From NCBI RefSeq assembly GCF_027587205.1, contig NZ_JAPDOD010000034.1, positions 40,735 to 104,734 on the forward strand: DNA of 64,000 nt, in the 5' to 3' direction. Made by a program: the position numbers and the translations under genes. The notes below the pieces were generated by a model, which was not told the DNA's origin, did no database searches, and saw only the letters and a list, made by a program, of their open reading frames with translations. The stretch's first letter is position 1. Each line of letters begins with the position of its first letter. Below, piece after piece: positions 61,242-64,000 of the stretch. Source of the stretch: Solirubrobacter ginsenosidimutans. Its GTDB lineage: Bacteria; Actinomycetota; Thermoleophilia; Solirubrobacterales; Solirubrobacteraceae.

Positions 61242-62993
61242 TCACAGCGCCGCGAGAACCTTTGGCGCAACCTGTTTCTTGCGGCTCATCACACCGGGCA
61301 GCGGGATCACCCCATCGTGGGCCTCGGTCCCGAACGCGGCCTCGAGCGGACCCGCGTCGCCGGACACGTAGAGATCGGTGTCCTTGGCCAGGATGTCGGT
61401 CACCATCAGCGCGTAGAGCGCGTGCCCGCGCTTCTCGCGCGCCTGGCGCATCGCCTCCTGGAGCTCTTCGCGGCGGTCGTCGAGGCCCTGCCCGACGGTC
61501 TCCACCTGCGCGATCGCGATCGTCTGCCCGCTCGAGACCTCGTACTCCTTGGCGTCACGCGCGACGATCGCGTCCGCCGATACGCCCGCGAGGTTCGACG
61601 TGGCGGTGAACATCTCGCGCCCGAGCTCGATCGGGTCCAGCGCCAGGACGCGCTGCAGGTACTCCACGACGGTGCGATCGCGCTCGGTCGTGGTCGGCGA
61701 GTTGAGGATGACCGTGTCCGACATGATCGCGCACAGCAGCAGGATCGCGGTGGAGCGGCTGGGCTCCAGCCCGTTCTGGCGGAAGCGCTCGATCACCAGC
61801 GTGGCCGTCGAGCCGACCGGGTCGAACGTCGCCCGCACCGGCACCGTGGTCTCGATCGAGCCGATGTGGTGGTGATCGAGGATCTCGACGATCTCGGCCT
61901 GCTCGACGCCGATCACGCTCTGCGCTTGCTCGGCGTGATCGACGAGCAGCACCCGCCGCGGGCGCGGGTTCAGCAGGTCGGTGCGGGTGATGAGGCCGAT
62001 CGGCTTGCGGCTGGAGTCCACCGCCACCGCCGCGCGGTAGTGGACCTCCTTGACCTCGTCGGCGACGTCGGACAGCAGGTCGTCCGGGCGCACGGTCAGC
62101 GGCTCGGGGTCCATCAGCGACCGGCACGGCGCGCACAGCGTGACCATGCGGGCGGTGACGTAGCTGTCCAGCGGCGACGTGACGACGGGCACGCCCTCCT
62201 CGGCCGCGAGCGCGAGCGTCGACTCGCTCGGCGTGGTCCCGTTCGAGGCCACGAGCAGGCCGACGCCGAGGGAGATCGCCGCGCGCTGCGCGTCGTCGCG
62301 GTTGCCCACGACGGCGACGTCGCCGGGGCCGATCTCGCTCGGCAGCGCGCCGATGTCCATCGCCATGCACCAGATCTGGCCCGAGACCTCGGCGTCCGCG
62401 TCGCCGGAGACCAGCTCGCCCTCCAGGACCCGGGCGATCGCCCCCACGGTGGTCGGCGCGTCCAGCTCGGACGGCTCGCGCGACTCGCGGATGTAGCGGC
62501 GGGCGAGTGCGCGCTCGGTCATCACGCCCGCGAGCTCCTCGTTGTCGTCGACGATCGGCAGCAGGTCGAGGTCGTGGTGGCTCATCAGCAGGCCGACCTC
62601 GCGCACCGGCTCGCCGTCGGCGGCCTTCGGGAAGTCCTCGCGCATAACGTCGCGCACGCGCAGCATCACGTGGGGCAGGAAGCGCGGCTCGCGCGCGCCG
62701 GAACGCTCGAGTACCCAGCGCGTCTGCGTGTTGATCTCGCCCAAGCGGACCGGGCGGTATTCGTTGTGCGGATCGAGGCGGCCCATCAGCTCGGCGTAGC
62801 CGACGGCGGAGGCGATCGAGTCCGTGTCCGGGTTGCGATGACCCGTGACGTAGATGCGAGGGAGCGGGGTGATGGCCGGAAATGTATTCCCTCCAGGCGG
62901 CCCGGCCGACCGTGGCCGGGCCGCGAGGAGAAGGTGACGCCCGTCAGGAGGGGGGTCCGTCGAAGGCGTCAGTTCCGGTCCTCGCGGGTGCAT
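61242..62993 (-). CDS. Manganese-dependent inorganic pyrophosphatase with CBS and DRTGG domains (start uncertain)
   Basis: DHH-family PPase: YVTGHRNPDTDSIASAVGYA begins the catalytic domain, two CBS repeats with a DRTGG insert occupy about residues 75-300 of the core, then LVDHAEQAQSV, EILDHHHIGSIET and the DHHA2 domain to the end. CBS-PPases hydrolyse PPi and are controlled by adenine nucleotides. Relatives usually begin right at the YVTGH motif, but no ATG, GTG or TTG lies there. ATG 62993 would add about 46 residues that look non-coding and span a perfect hairpin. A non-canonical start after GGAGGG (62894-62889) is possible. Confidence 0.85.
   Translation of the reverse strand: MHPRGPELTPSTDPPPDGRHLLLAARPRSAGPPGGNTFPAITPLPRIYVTGHRNPDTDSIASAVGYAELMGRLDPHNEYRPVRLGEINTQTRWVLERSGAREPRFLPHVMLRVRDVMREDFPKAADGEPVREVGLLMSHHDLDLLPIVDDNEELAGVMTERALARRYIRESREPSELDAPTTVGAIARVLEGELVSGDADAEVSGQIWCMAMDIGALPSEIGPGDVAVVGNRDDAQRAAISLGVGLLVASNGTTPSESTLALAAEEGVPVVTSPLDSYVTARMVTLCAPCRSLMDPEPLTVRPDDLLSDVADEVKEVHYRAAVAVDSSRKPIGLITRTDLLNPRPRRVLLVDHAEQAQSVIGVEQAEIVEILDHHHIGSIETTVPVRATFDPVGSTATLVIERFRQNGLEPSRSTAILLLCAIMSDTVILNSPTTTERDRTVVEYLQRVLALDPIELGREMFTATSNLAGVSADAIVARDAKEYEVSSGQTIAIAQVETVGQGLDDRREELQEAMRQAREKRGHALYALMVTDILAKDTDLYVSGDAGPLEAAFGTEAHDGVIPLPGVMSRKKQVAPKVLAAL
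62897..62924 (-). promoter_or_regulatory. Leader hairpin before the pyrophosphatase
   Basis: GCGGCCCGGCC (62897-62907) and GGCCGGGCCGC (62914-62924), 11 perfect pairs with a 6-nt loop. It ends 2 nt before a GGAGGG ribosome-binding site on the minus strand. This suggests an untranslated leader or attenuator and argues against ATG 62993 as the start. Confidence 0.55.
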
Positions 62994-63059
62994 ACGCACG
63001 AGCAGCCGCACCGGTTCGGATGCATTGCCCAAGAAGTTGAAGTCGGCTATACAGCCCGG

Positions 63060-64000
63060 ATGGGGCCGCTCGAGCCCGGCACCATCGTGGCCGGCTACCG
63101 GATCGAGTCGCTCGTAGGACGGGGCGGGATGGGCGTCGTCTACCGGGCTTCGCAGCTCGCTCTCGAGCGCGTCGTGGCGCTGAAGGTGATCGCGCCCGAG
63201 CTGCTCGACGTGGAGGACGTGCGGCGGCGCTTCCTGGCTGAGGCGCGCGCCGCGGCGAGCGTCGACCATCCCAACGTGCTCCCGGTCCACGAGGCGGGTG
63301 AGGACGACGGGGTCGCGTTCATCGCGATGCGCTTCGTGGCCGGGAGCGACCTGCGCTCGCTCGTCCGGCGCGGCGGCGCGCTGGACCCCGCGCAGGCGGC
63401 GCGCCACGTCGCGCAGGCCGCGGCGGCGCTCGATGCGATCCATCGCGCCGGCTTCGTGCACCGCGACGTCAAGCCGGCCAACCTCCTGGTCGACCCCGGC
63501 GGCCACGTCTATCTGACCGACTTCGGCCTCGCCAAGCAGGTGCTGACCGGAGTGGGCGGAACCCGGACCGGCCAGTGGGTCGGCACGCTCGACTACGTCG
63601 CGCCGGAGCAGATCCGCGGCGGGCGCGTCGACGCCCGCGCCGACGTCTACGCGCTGGGCGGCGTCCTGCACTACGCGCTCACGGGGCGGGTGCCGTTCGA
63701 GCGCGAGGGCGACGAGGCGAAGCTGTGGGCACAGCTCTCCGCGCCACCGCCGGTGCCGTCGACGCTGCGCCGCGGGCTGCGCGGCGACTTCGACGTCGTC
63801 GTCGCGCGGGCGATGGCCAAGGAGGCCGACGAGCGCTACCCGTCGGCCGGCGACCTCGGCCGCGCCGCGCAGGCCGCCGTGGCCGGCACCGTGCCGACCG
63901 AGCCCGAGCGCGTCGTCGCCCGCGGCGCCGCCGCGCCGGACGCCGCGCTCACCGAACCGGGCATCGCCGCCGACGCCTCCACCCCCACCGCCGCGACGCC
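63060..64000 (+). CDS. PknB-type Ser/Thr protein kinase (3' end outside window)
   Basis: 313 codons are open from ATG 63060 to the right edge. Gly-rich loop VGRGGMGVVYRA, Lys in VALKVI, catalytic loop VHRDVKPANLLV, DFG in TDFGLAKQ, and APE in YVAPEQIRGG. The kinase domain ends near residue 270, then an Ala/Pro-rich linker starts. Actinobacterial relatives continue with a membrane helix and a sensor domain, which would lie outside the window. Divergent from the pyrophosphatase gene. Confidence 0.93.
   Translation, partial: MGPLEPGTIVAGYRIESLVGRGGMGVVYRASQLALERVVALKVIAPELLDVEDVRRRFLAEARAAASVDHPNVLPVHEAGEDDGVAFIAMRFVAGSDLRSLVRRGGALDPAQAARHVAQAAAALDAIHRAGFVHRDVKPANLLVDPGGHVYLTDFGLAKQVLTGVGGTRTGQWVGTLDYVAPEQIRGGRVDARADVYALGGVLHYALTGRVPFEREGDEAKLWAQLSAPPPVPSTLRRGLRGDFDVVVARAMAKEADERYPSAGDLGRAAQAAVAGTVPTEPERVVARGAAAPDAALTEPGIAADASTPTAAT

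Overview
The window is GC-rich, densely coded DNA with many GTG/TTG starts and many 4-base (ATGA/GTGA) stop-start overlaps. The gene content suggests a soil actinobacterium: a SARP/AfsR-type regulator, the actinobacterial order of small regulators and SDR enzymes, numerous secreted proteins, RES-Xre, PadR and TetR units. The best fit is the Solirubrobacterales (class Thermoleophilia), but this is an inference from style, not from a marker gene. No rRNA, tRNA, CRISPR array, prophage or insertion sequence was recognised.

Region 1 (1-16.3 kb) is a cation-transport island. A leftward operon carries a 34-residue peptide, a small protein of unknown function, the K+ transporter Kup and a BTAD/NB-ARC regulator that runs off the left edge. 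Rightward lie a class III aminotransferase, a GT25 glycosyltransferase and a KdpE-type response regulator, then an unusually ordered kdp operon (26-aa membrane peptide, kdpF, kdpA, kdpC, kdpB), a paralogue of the small Kup-linked protein, a KdpD that has only the sensor half, and a membrane-anchored universal-stress-like protein. A leftward corA Mg2+ channel closes the island. An 18-bp box occurs upstream of the kup operon, the aminotransferase-kdpE operon, the kdp structural operon and corA, each time oriented toward its gene and 54-57 nt before the start codon. I read this as an undescribed K+/Mg2+ regulon.

Region 2 (16.3-31.6 kb) holds a secreted SGNH protein, a lipoprotein, a zinc-ribbon membrane protein, a RES-Xre toxin-antitoxin pair, a PAP2 membrane protein with a divergent TetR, a secreted X-Pro dipeptidyl-peptidase, a ribosomal-protection GTPase with a structured leader and candidate leader peptide, a DUF2252 protein, a B12-domain mutase-like protein, a two-component pair and a TetR/SDR divergon. 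Region 3 (32.3-44.9 kb) has secreted proteins, a divergent GH144-like/GH3 pair that may degrade beta-1,2-glucan, a PadR unit with a perfect palindromic operator, a NlpC/P60 hydrolase, an orphan GAF kinase, a CYTH protein and a second SDR.

Region 4 (45-64 kb) contains an ApbE-ferric-reductase operon that lacks the expected FMN-binding domain, a HAD phosphatase, a GGDEF-EAL protein, an oxoamine-synthase/N-acyltransferase fusion followed by an esterase whose ribosome-binding site lies in a perfect hairpin, a cytochrome c pair, a REP-like palindrome cluster, an EEP-family nuclease, a GCS2 ligase, tandem S51 peptidases, a GH20 hexosaminidase that seems to start at CTG, a CBS/DHH pyrophosphatase with no obvious canonical start, and the start of a Ser/Thr kinase.
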